Shown here in pieces: positions 12,386 to 21,533 of a stretch of DNA of 64,000 bases (the first letter of the stretch is position 1; the number at the start of each line of letters is the position of its first letter). The notes under the pieces were generated by a model that searched no databases, had not been told where the DNA came from, and saw only the letters and a list, made by a program, of their open reading frames with translations. The translations under genes and the position numbers were made by a program. The DNA lies in the NCBI GenBank assembly GCA_027943335.1, contig BSBK01002077.1:452501-516500 (forward strand), given 5' to 3'. The DNA is from Chamaecyparis obtusa (taxonomy: Eukaryota > Streptophyta > Pinopsida > Cupressales > Cupressaceae).

Positions 12386-12978
12386 ATGGATCCTTTAGCT
12401 ATGCTCACATGTAGCAGAGGCCAATTGGTTTTTGAGGGCAAGATCATGCCAAACATGTCAAAAAGATGCTAAGAGATAAGAATCCCCTCATAAAAAGAGC
12501 TGTCTTTCATATCCTAGGCAAGGAGTTTATCAACAATGGTGATGGTGTTAGGACCCTTACCGATATCACTTCATATTTTGTCACAGCCATCTCCTCTTTG
12601 GGTTTTGATGAACAGGAACTATGGAGCCTCTGCAATAAAACATTCAGAAAGAGATTCTTGGGAAACCTCAACTCGGTCCTCCATCATACTCAAAGGCACC
12701 CTATTTGTAGAAACTATGATATGGCTCTCTCTCATGTATCTGTAACCATCATAGACACTAAGTATATGGAAGACATCAAAAAGAAAAAAGACATAGCTAA
12801 GAGAAACACACTCTTTCTGTTATATCACTTGCATATACTCAAACCCGACACAGAAGACTGGTTTTATACATACTGGCATTTAGATGAAGTAGGAACTGAA
12901 GATATGGAATTCCTTAAAGAACTGGAACCACAAAAGTTAATCAATCTCTGGCTGGATGAGGGTAAAATACATAAGTAG
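12386..12978 (+). pseudogene. LINE-associated 3' ORF, copy B (unknown function)
   Basis: ATG at 12386 opens a short frame with GQLVFEGKIMPNM. A frameshift near 12460 leads into the 170-codon open frame 12466-12978. Blocks: KNPLIKRAVFHILGKEFINN, LWSLCNKTFRKRFLGNLN, NTLFLLYHLHILKP, WFYTYW, then EDMEFLKELEPQKLI and an acidic end. The block order follows copy A (IMP; NPL...RAV...G; F...F.LG; H-x-x-L...W-x-x-x-Y-W). It has no recognised domain. The open 170 codons without a stop contrast with the stop-rich flanks. Confidence 0.5.
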
Positions 12979-14397
12979 AAGAAATGCGACCATTGATGAC
13001 GATAGCTCAGATTCTAGTCAAGCAACAATGAAGAGGACTTATGAATACATTCTTTCATAATATAATGTGATTTGATTTCTAGCAAATTTTAATGTTTAAG
13101 TAATCATGTGTACCTTTTCAACAAGACCCAACTATTAACCATGGATTAGGGGCAGCTAAAAATTGACATGTTTAATTAGAACATAATCCTATCAATCCTT
13201 AGATATAATGCTCTTACCAAAACTAGCTAGGCAATCCTATCCCCAAGCCTAATAATTTATCTTTTCCCCATATTTGTGGTAACCATAGCCAATAGCTATG
13301 ACTCATAGGCTTTGATTCTTTTCTTTTGATTATTTAGGAGGAAATGGTATTAAATAGGTATTTACTTAATAAAGCCATGTTTAATTACATATTTGGAAAC
13401 CACAGGACAAAGAACAGTTTCTGCCCTTTGAACCTTTTTTAATACATCAGAGACCAGCATTCAATTACCCTCCTAGTATTTATCTTTTAGGACTATATTT
13501 AGACTCAGGACAGATAGAGTTGGATCGAGTATTGTAGTCAGTCTACTGGTAGAATCTTTGTTAATCAGCATTTATGTTGACTTTAGAATAGGTGAACAAT
13601 GGATGGTCTCGATATCTAGAAATCCGGTCTAGCTCATTGGCTTATGGAACCCACCTTCTTTTTGCTTTGAGGTTTACTAGCACATAGCACTATGGGGTTC
13701 TAAAGAAATTTCTTTAAGAAATAACTAGTATGTTTCTCATGCACGGTGTAACTCATTATAGTTCACAAATAAAGAGGAAATCTTATAGCATTATAGTAGC
13801 AAACAATTCTCATGATATAGCAACCAAGAGGTAAAATTTGTTCAGACAGGTCTATTTGGATTAAGGAATACTATAAGTAGTTAAAAATTATGATTTCATT
13901 ATTTGGGTGTATAAAGGCTAAAGGACCCTATTAAGTCAAGCTTACTCTCTATATTATTTAGCACTTATTGTTATTGTCAGGATTTGAATAAATCCAAATT
14001 TCATAATCAAATAAGAATGATTTCCTAACCATATGGATAAGCCTTTGTTAAGATCTTGCACATAGTATTTATGTGGAGTGGTTTTTGTTGACATGACAAT
14101 TGAGGCACGGAAATCAGAAGTGTCAAGAATCTCGCACCAGTATTCCAGAGATATATCAATCCAACAGGTTGCTTATTAGAAATTGAATATCAGAATTCTC
14201 AATCTCAAAAATAATAGGTTGCTTACAGCAATCATTGTAAATGAGGGTATGCCTTCATAATATTGTTTGTATTATTATTTCTGGACCTCAGTCCCGGGCT
14301 AGACTGGAGGTTTTCTTCTCCATTCTTTCCTACCAATGCCCGCACAGAATGGAGTTATGTACTAAAATTTATTTATATTAATAAAATTCTTTGGCTT
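12979..14397 (+). other. LINE 3' untranslated region
   Basis: Noncoding stretch between copy B and the element's 3' tail. Near 14280-14350 a more GC-rich segment (ggacctcagtcccgggctag) is followed by an A/T-rich run with aataaaattc, which could serve as a polyadenylation region. Nothing else stands out. Confidence 0.45.
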
Positions 14398-14430
14398 AGG
14401 CCTTTTACCAAATAAAAAATAAATAAAAAT
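14398..14430 (+). terminator. LINE 3' end with A-rich tail
   Basis: ggccttttacca followed by aataaaaaataaataaaa. Plant L1-type LINEs often end in a CCTTTTACCA-like sequence followed by an A-rich tail. The similar ending ttttgcc-aaaaaataaataaaa occurs at 20488-20505. Confidence 0.6.
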
Positions 14431-14690
14431 TTAAAACACTAATGCATTAGTTGTCTTAAATATAAACTTGCATGCATTAGTCATGCAATAATTAAATTAA
14501 TTATTACATGCACTTTTTATTCTTAGGGTTTACCCTTGTAGGTTTTCGATCTCCTTTATAAGGATTGATCCATTGTATATTTTATTCATTCAATTATTGA
14601 GGATATTTTCTCTTCATATTTTTGAGTCAAACCCTTGCCCTCTTCTTGTTTCTACCTCCTTGTAACAGGTTTTTGTATGCAGATGATCTT
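14431..14690. other. unassigned AT-rich segment, possibly an LTR tail
   Basis: Contains aatgcattag twice, then ctcctttataaggattgatc and a pyrimidine-rich end before LINE coding begins. The look is that of an LTR R/U5 segment, but no second copy or primer site was found. Confidence 0.25.
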
Positions 14691-16345
14691 TGGGTTTTGT
14701 GGATTTGTATTGCTCAAATCCTACAAATAAGAACATTGATATTATTCTGATGCAAGAGATTAAAGCAGTGTAGTTCAATCTTGATATTAATATGAAATGT
14801 ATTTGGAAAGATGCTTAGTATTTTTTTGTAGGCTATCCTAGAGGCAAGGGGGGTGATACTATTATGTTGGGTCCTAAATGGATCAAATATATATCTAATT
14901 GGGCATGTTTCCCCTGCAATAGGGTGGTGTGGGTTTTTTCCAAGGAGGATCTAGAGTTTGGTATTTTCTTTGTTTATGCTCCTAATAATTACAAGGAAAA
15001 GGTGGAACTGTGGAAATGGATGTTCTAGATGAAAGACATCTCCTGGATCTTGGGAGTTGATTTTAATATGGTTGAGAGGCCACAAAATAAGTTGGGTAGG
15101 ATCAAGTTTGAGTGGAAAGGTTGTGAAGAATTTTTTGGCATAGAATGATCAATAAGCACATACTCTTTGATCCTTTGGCTAGCAACAAGGCCGAAAACTA
15201 AGGGATTTGGTCCACCTAGTGTAATCACAAGAAATGGGACAAGAGAATTTACTCCAAATTATATGGATTCTATGTTGATAAAAGGTTATTTAATTTTAAA
15301 CCATATTCTTAGGGATTTTTTGTTAGAGTTATTATATACACTCTCTATGACCATCACTCTATCATCATTGATATCTTCCACAATAGTAAGGGCCCAACCC
15401 TGATTGGAAAGCAGGATGCATTTGCGCTTAATGTTATCCTTTTGGAGGATGAAGGTTTCAATTATTCTATAAGCCTTATCAAACACTTTGATAAGTGGGT
15501 GGATAATCATATCTCGGCCATAGATAGATGATACAAAATGCTAGTAGTTGGAAAGCCTTGTTTCAAGTCGTTGGGGGCAAGAAGGATAAAGACCAAAGAA
15601 AGATGGAAACAAATATTCATATCAAACTCACATTTTCTAAAGAGTGCCTTCAAAATAATTTGGTTGATAGTAGAGATAATGAGTGTCTTATCTATGCCAA
15701 ATAATCTCTAAGAAAGATCCAAAATTATAGAACACAGGATGCTAAGATTAGGGCTAGATTGAATTGGATAGACAAAGGGGACAAAGGGTCCAAGTTTTTC
15801 TTCTATGTGCTTAAACAAAAGGAATCCAAAGACAAGATTGAGCTCCTAGTGGAGGATGGTATTGAGATCACATATCGAGAAGGTGTATTGAAGTCTTTTG
15901 CCTCCTACTTATAAGAAATTATTTATATTTGAAGATGGGGGAGGTACTTTGGAGAGAGCTAGGGATCATATTAGAAATATTTTTCCAAAGAAAGTAAACA
16001 AAGAGGATGTTAATCTTTTAGGCAGCATGATCACAGTTCAAGAGTTAATAAGGCTATCATGGATATGAATAATGATAAGGCCCCAACTTGGATGGACTAC
16101 CAATAGAGTTCTACAAGTATAATATTAACTGGATTGGAAATGGTCTTCTACAAGTATATGAGGAGGATATAGATAAAGGAGTATTGGAAAAAGAAATAAA
16201 TTGTGGGCTTATTTTAAGTTATTTCCAAAAGATGGTGATAAGTCTCTGATTAAAAATTGGAGACCAATTACACTTTTGAATGTCTCCTACAAGATTTTGG
16301 ACAAAGTCTTATCCAACTATGGTGGAGAAGCTAGTTTGTAAACTT
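14691..16345 (+). pseudogene. second LINE: decayed ORF2 endonuclease and start of reverse transcriptase
   Basis: Read across several frames, the stretch shows endonuclease blocks: IDIILMQEIK, FFVYAPNNYKEK, SWILGVDFNMVE near 15050, and a YDHHSI block near 15350 standing for SDHSPI. It ends in the start of a reverse transcriptase, LIKNWRPITLLNVSYKIL, at about 16250-16310. Then the LINE signal stops and a minus-strand relic begins. The palm motifs (DVxKAYD, FADD) are absent, so the copy is truncated or interrupted. Many stops and several frameshifts make it older than the LINE at 2.8-14.4 kb. Confidence 0.7.
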
Positions 16346-16356
16346 GTAATGTTTTA

Positions 16357-16857
16357 ACTTGTAGGAATGCCTTGGGATTTCATTGCATCTTGGGACATGT
16401 GCCATATAGAAGAGGAAGTAAATTTTGTAGATGTTTGAGTAGATGATGAGACTAATTTTGAAGACTTTGGGGTAAAAGTGGTATGTGACAATTTAGTTTG
16501 TATTTGAGAGGGTCATGTTGAGTCTTGGCCTACTAATGGGTTTTCAAGCCATATCATGGATACATCAAAACCAGGAGGAATTTTTACTCCTTTGTCTAAA
16601 ATCATGGCTAGGTATTTTTAAGGATTACCTTCTACCAGAACATCTACTACTAAGGAGGAGTATTTGTCTTTTTCAATGTTTCCTAGTTGCTCTTTGGTTA
16701 TGCCTTCAAACACATAAGGATTAGTGGGTAGTTGTGTCATCTCAGGGAAACCCTTTGAATACATAAAAGGATTTATTTTACCATAGAGGTTAGGATCTTG
16801 TTCTTCTTCTAATGGAGGGAATGGGTTGACATATAAGTCATTTGGGTTGTTCCTATT
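16357..16857 (-). pseudogene. unidentified minus-strand coding relic
   Basis: One minus-strand frame of about 165 codons has only two stops (TAA near 16617, TGA near 16515). It reads as protein: NPFPPLEEEQDPNLYGK, FMYSKGFPEMTQLP, KYSSLVVDVLVEGNP, AMILDKGVKIPPGFDV, then a Ser/Thr-rich tail. Proline-rich acidic sequence with a Ser/Thr linker would suit a gag or gag-pol linker of an LTR element, but no zinc knuckle or protease motif is visible. It abuts the broken end of the second LINE, which suggests an insertion or rearrangement there. Confidence 0.35.
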
Positions 16858-17474
16858 TTTGGATTTGGTTATGGGTCTCTAACCAAAAGTATATAGTAGG
16901 AGAGACATCTTGCTATAATTTGACGATAGGGTATTATTGTTGTAGACAAAAAGGAGTACCTCATCTAACAATTTTTAGTTCCTATTCAGAAGTTTCAATA
17001 TTACAAATAGAATTTGACTTCTCTTGATCTAAAAGTTAAGTTGGTTTGATACTGATTTGATCAGATTCTTTCTTTAGATAAAGCGTGGAGTCAAGGTTGA
17101 TTATTTTGATATGACTTTGATATAGAGATCAAGAAAAAACTAGTCTGGCATGTCAAAATGACAAACCTAAATGATTACTCAATGCAAAAGAGAGGTTTCC
17201 TATTGATAATTTTGGTATAATCTTATTTCAAATTTGAAGATGACATTGTTACTGGTAGAATTTTTGAAACGTGCAGAGCATATTGCTAGTTTGTTTATTT
17301 CAAATAACATTTTGATAGTTTGCAAATTTGAAGTTTTTGACTAGTTAGGTTGTTGATTGACTTCTTAAAGACACTAACATGTTTTGATACAAAAGTTTTT
17401 GTGTTTTTAAAATCTATTATTTTGAAAAATACACAACAAACACAAAAGACAAAATATTTTGATATATGCTAGTT
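16858..17474. other. no gene seen
   Basis: AT-rich spacer with no convincing reading frame, repeat or element end in either strand. Confidence 0.4.
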
Positions 17475-18320
17475 TATGGAAAAGCCATGTATAATCCTGT
17501 GGCTAGATGGGATAGTATTTGTTGAATTCCCACTATGGATAAATTTGAACTACACTTATTCAGAGTAGATGGCTCAGAATTCATGAGGCATAGGCTCCTC
17601 CTTATAGTGAACTCACTTCTCAAGCACACCAAACTTTGAATTACAAGGGGCATAACCTCCCAAAGAAATGATATCTCTACTAAGAAATATGAGATTGTGG
17701 GATTTCTTCAGAGGCATGGGTGGCCCCATGAGTTAGAAATAGAAGGATTTTGGAAAACTAAAATATTTGGATCTTTAGTAAGGGACTCTTGTTCAAGTTT
17801 TCATGTATGCTTTCTCCCTATTACCAGGAGGATTCCTTCATGTAGAACATGAGTACTGGGGAAGTTGACATGGGTAGTAAATTAGCATTTTTAGTGAAGA
17901 ATTTTATCTCCACTTATTTTATATAGTGACTGAGAGTGGTCTGGCTTTAGCTTGTTGTCACTTGGATCAATCCTATCTCACCAAATTTTCTAAAGCACTC
18001 AGGAAGTAGGTCCCCTTAAAAAGGAAACTTGAGTATTACTAATACATTTCTCTTGCACCTAGGACCATGAAAGCCAAAGTAGAGGATAATGTGTGTTATA
18101 AATAGGCCCACTCTACAAGCACAAGTGTTCTAGACACATGTTCATTTATCAAGCACCAAATAAAATGCGAAAGGAAAATACCTTGTTCATTTTAAACCCC
18201 AAATCAAAATGTTTGAAAAGAAGAAAGAGAAAACAACTAAGCTACCCATGAAACCATCACAGATTAGTAGTTTCAAACTATCTCCCCAACCTACATAAGA
18301 TGATTAGTAGTTTTCTAAAA
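17475..18320 (+). pseudogene. weak unidentified coding relic
   Basis: The first half reads as protein with scattered stops: MDKFELHLFRVDGSEFMRH, RHGWPHELEIEGFWKTKIFG, FHVCFLPITRRIPSC. The second half carries a basic KKKEKTTKLPMKPSQISS stretch near 18230. I do not recognise it. It might be the remains of a transposon ORF. Confidence 0.25.
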
Positions 18321-18724
18321 ATCAAGGAAAGTGATCTTTGACAATTAAGTCTTCTGTCCAAGTGCCACAAGCTAAAAAGTATTGAGATTAGTAACCCAAA
18401 ACACTATTCTAGAAATGGGTGGGACACATGGTATTCCAATTGACCAGAAAATTATATTTTATCTCATACATTTGAATGATCTTTTGTACCTATTGATGGC
18501 CTCTTCTTCCTCCTCAATTATGATTTTTAGTATTGCCCACTCTTGAAGAACACATTTTTTTATTCTTTTCCATAATTTCTTTCTTGATCAACATCCAATC
18601 GTTTGCATGATGATCTTTTTTTTCATTTTTGGCATTGAATTTTCCTACTAAAATATACAAATAAATAGAAAATAAAGACACTAAAATAATATTTTTAACC
18701 CTAAATATGTTAGCATTAACTTAA
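18321..18724. other. no gene seen
   Basis: Noncoding sequence with no motif that I can assign, lying between a coding relic and the minisatellite. Confidence 0.4.
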
Positions 18725-19030
18725 AATCTGACTGTTAGCAATATAAGCAATTGCGGTAATAAACCAACAATTGCAAAATAGATAAAGCAATTGTGATAAT
18801 TTTCACAATTGTGTAATTAAACCTATAACTATTAAAAAAAATTATCAGTTGTGAAACATAACCTACAATTGTGAAAATCCTTTGTCAGATGTGAAATAGA
18901 ATTAACGGTTGTGGTAATAAACTATCAATTGTGGAAACCTTTTTTTAGATGCAAAAAAAATTAACAGTTGCGATATTAAATTAGAAATTATGAAAAAACT
19001 TTGTCATTTATGAAACAGAATTAACAAATG
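18725..19030. repeat. approximately 60-bp degenerate minisatellite, left block
   Basis: About five diverged units built from caattgtgaaaacc, then a tttgtcagatgtgaaa-like part, then attaacagttgtggtaataaa. The same unit resumes at 20508-20575, so the array has been split by the insertion at 19031-20507. Confidence 0.55.
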
Positions 19031-20507
19031 AAATGGGATATCACGCCTCTATCAAGTGACAGATTTGAAAGGCCTAATTTGAGATTGTGTAATTACCTCT
19101 CAAGTGATTTCAGAGGCCCGTGTGACTAAAGGATGGGTACTTGCTTTCGTAATCAGTGCTCGGCAAGTTTGATAACTCTCATAATCATTCTTAGTTGCTT
19201 GGGGTGATGACAATAGTGGCATGGAAACCTGTGGGTAGTCTTGCTGATGGCATTTTGTACCTTACATGCTCAATTTTTCTCCTTGGATCACTCATTTGGA
19301 TATAAATGTTCACATGGAGATTGGGCTAATCTCCTTCTCATGTGAGATTTTATTTCATCTCCCCTCCACTTAAAATAATTAGTACAAGCACACCAACTTG
19401 GAAATTTAAAGGATCGGTCTCTTGGATTTTTCCACAGCTTCCTTCTTAATTATGTCTCTCATTATCTCTGCTTTCCTTTGCTTTCCATTCAGCATCAATG
19501 GATTACCATTGGATTAATCAGAGGATTTGTTTGTGTCCCAAGGACTAGGAATGCCCCCTATCTAGTCTATTTCTACCCCGTCACATGAATGTTTCTTTTA
19601 ACTTGATTCCAGAAGCGGTGACGGAGGCCATCAGAAATATCATCGACAATGGCATCCTACTGCCAGATGCTCCACGCCAAATTTTGCACTCTCAAGTAGT
19701 CTCAATTTTCTTGTCAAATATGTATGATATGTTGCCTGACTATAAAAATTTCATCCACCTGGCTTATGTTTTTCTTAAGGAAGAATTTTTCAAGGTAGAT
19801 GAACTAAATGAGGTAGTTAAAGGTTATTCACTCCAGGGCTCAAAGGCTTGGGTGGGGGGATTATTTCTGGTTGATCATCTAGATAACAAAAATCCTTTTG
19901 TCAATTTGTATGATGTGTTTAAACTGGCATTGGATGGAAGATATTTATGTCATTTTAGAAGGGAAATGGCCAAGCTCATCTGTGTGCTTCTAAATTGTGT
20001 GATAGGCAATTCTTTCCTCCTGTTTGACAATATGTTGGTGGTCCTAGCTTATGTTGAGACCGTGGACCTTGTTGCATCTTTGCATCCTTAATCTTCTCCT
20101 CAGGCCTCATCCTCCTCTTCTTCAAACAGATTCAAGATGCCTTCTTCCCTTTACCATAAATTTTCAACTAGTGCGGCAAGGGGGAAGACTAAAGTGAGTG
20201 TGCCTCCGACCTCCAAATTTTGAGTTCTCTCTTCTCCTTCTAAAATTTCTACTACATTTTTTTTTCTGTATCCTCCCTTTGGGGTTGATGTGCCTCTCTC
20301 ATGGGCTTTCTAGGCAATCTTTTATCTGTATATATTTTAGGGGATCTTGGGTTTGTCTTGGACACCCATTTTGTAATATGAATGGAAATGAGGGGGTTTT
20401 TTCTTCCCTGCTTCTTTCCCCCCTAAGCTTCTTGAAGTAGTGTTAAAAAATATTTAATTTTCAATACAATATAATGGCCCTACCATTTTTGCCAAAAAAT
20501 AAATAAA
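19031..20507 (+). mobile_element. 5'-truncated LINE tail inserted in the minisatellite
   Basis: The segment interrupts the 60-bp array, carries an ORF of the LINE 3' family and ends in ttttgcc-aaaaaataaataaaat, like the LINE end at 14430. No ORF2 sequence is present, as expected for a 5'-truncated insertion. A clean target duplication was not found; a weak attaa..aatga/attaatga resemblance exists at the edges. Confidence 0.5.
19585..20091 (+). CDS. LINE-associated 3' ORF, copy C, intact 168 codons (unknown function)
   Basis: ATG 19585 to TAA 20091 without interruption. After the stop the same frame stays open to TGA 20223 and encodes a Ser-rich then basic tail (a SSSSSSNRFK stretch), so the TAA may be a mutation and the original protein about 212 residues. 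Blocks: IPEAVTEAIRNIIDNGILLP, VVSIFLSNMYDML, LKEEFFKVDE, SKAWVGGLFLVDHL, HFRREMAKLICVLL. VSIFLSN, VGGLF and the AI-(K/R)-x-(I/V)-I block recur in copy D (44.4/39.1 kb) in the same order. It appears soluble and helical. It has no catalytic motif or zinc finger and is not a known family to me. The intact frame in a decayed neighbourhood is notable. Confidence 0.55.
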   Translation: MNVSFNLIPEAVTEAIRNIIDNGILLPDAPRQILHSQVVSIFLSNMYDMLPDYKNFIHLAYVFLKEEFFKVDELNEVVKGYSLQGSKAWVGGLFLVDHLDNKNPFVNLYDVFKLALDGRYLCHFRREMAKLICVLLNCVIGNSFLLFDNMLVVLAYVETVDLVASLHP

Positions 20508-20575
20508 ATATTAATGATTTTGAAAAACCTCTATCAGTTGCAAAAAAAATTAACAGTTGTGGTAATAAATTAACT
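20508..20575. repeat. minisatellite, right block
   Basis: Resumes the 60-bp unit after the LINE tail: gaaaaacctctatcagttgc followed by attaacagttgtggtaataa. Confidence 0.5.
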
Positions 20576-21063
20576 ATTAAAAAATTAAAAGCAAAAAGAT
20601 GGAAATAGAAAAGCCTCAACCATATGACTGAGAGAAAAAACTAAAATTTTGGTGTCTTCAAGCACTATTGGATTGTTGCTTCACATTGAGTTCACCAAAT
20701 ATCATAGGGGAATCTACACAAGCTTAAAAAATGGCTCAGTAGCACCATATGACTAACCAATCAAACTACTAATCAATATAAAACACTACAAATAATAGAA
20801 GATAAGAATTAAAAAAAGAAGTTGAAAATAAGATAATCAAATAAAAAATGCAACTATTCTAAACTTTCTTATTTCCTTCCATCGCTTCTCTGGACTCTAT
20901 TGGGATTTGGATGGATGATACTCAATATTGATTTATGTAGCATCCTGACTCAGAGATTCAAGAAAAACATAAAACATGTTTGATTGCTAAAATGATGAAA
21001 TAAAAACCTACATATGTTAGCTGAACTTCAAAATCTAGGATCTTTCAAATGAGAATGAAGGTG

Positions 21064-21094
<31 letters not shown>

Positions 21095-21533
21095 TTGAGA
21101 TTGAACGAACGATCAAGATTGATTCAAGGAAATCAAAATAAGTGATCGAGATAATTAGAGACAGGTCAATTTTGGGAAATTTCCAGAGATAGAGATTTAT
21201 TTCCATTTTGAACTCAAAAGTGGAGAGTTCATTTAGGAAAAAAAAGAAGAGATGATAAAGATTGGAAGATTTTTAGATTTTGAAGATAAGAGTTTCCAAA
21301 ATGTAATTTTGAGAAAAGATTGATTTTTTATTTAAAAGGTTTTTTTACAGTTTTGAGATTTAAAGGAACTCATAAAATTAATTTTTTTAAATTTAAATTT
21401 AATTAAAAATTTTGGAGAGAAATGAAATTATATGAAATTGGAAATGAGATGAAATTAAGATGACATTGAAGTTAAATTAATTTTTAGAAACTAATTTAAT
21501 TAGAGGAATTAATTAGTCAATTTAAATAATTAG
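20576..21533. other. AT-rich, noncoding; probably part of an older LTR
   Basis: No gene. Holds a (TA)n run at about 21068-21095. The right part (long aatttaattaa runs) continues in character across the solo LTR at 26369-26640, so the two flanks probably belong to one older LTR-like sequence split by the solo LTR. Confidence 0.35.

Larger units (their letters stand above)
2811..14430 (+). mobile_element. LINE-1 of the window: long L1-type non-LTR retrotransposon
   Basis: Plus-strand, two-ORF L1-type element. ORF1 (RRM-like/DUF4283-type region) overlaps ORF2 (endonuclease, reverse transcriptase, zinc-finger domain, RNase H). About 5.1 kb of 3' sequence with extra ORFs follows. The 3' end is placed at 14398-14430, where ttggc...ccttttacca runs into an A-rich aataaaaaataaataaaa tail. 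The 5' end lies between the preceding LTR and about 2900. No target duplication was established. Stops and frameshifts in both ORFs make it a dead copy. The 3' part is unusually long, and part of it may come from another insertion. Confidence 0.75.

Noticed and set aside
10535..12978. Idea that copies A and B are remnants of an integrated virus
   Set aside because: No viral replicase, capsid or movement motif; position and 3' tail tie them to LINEs.
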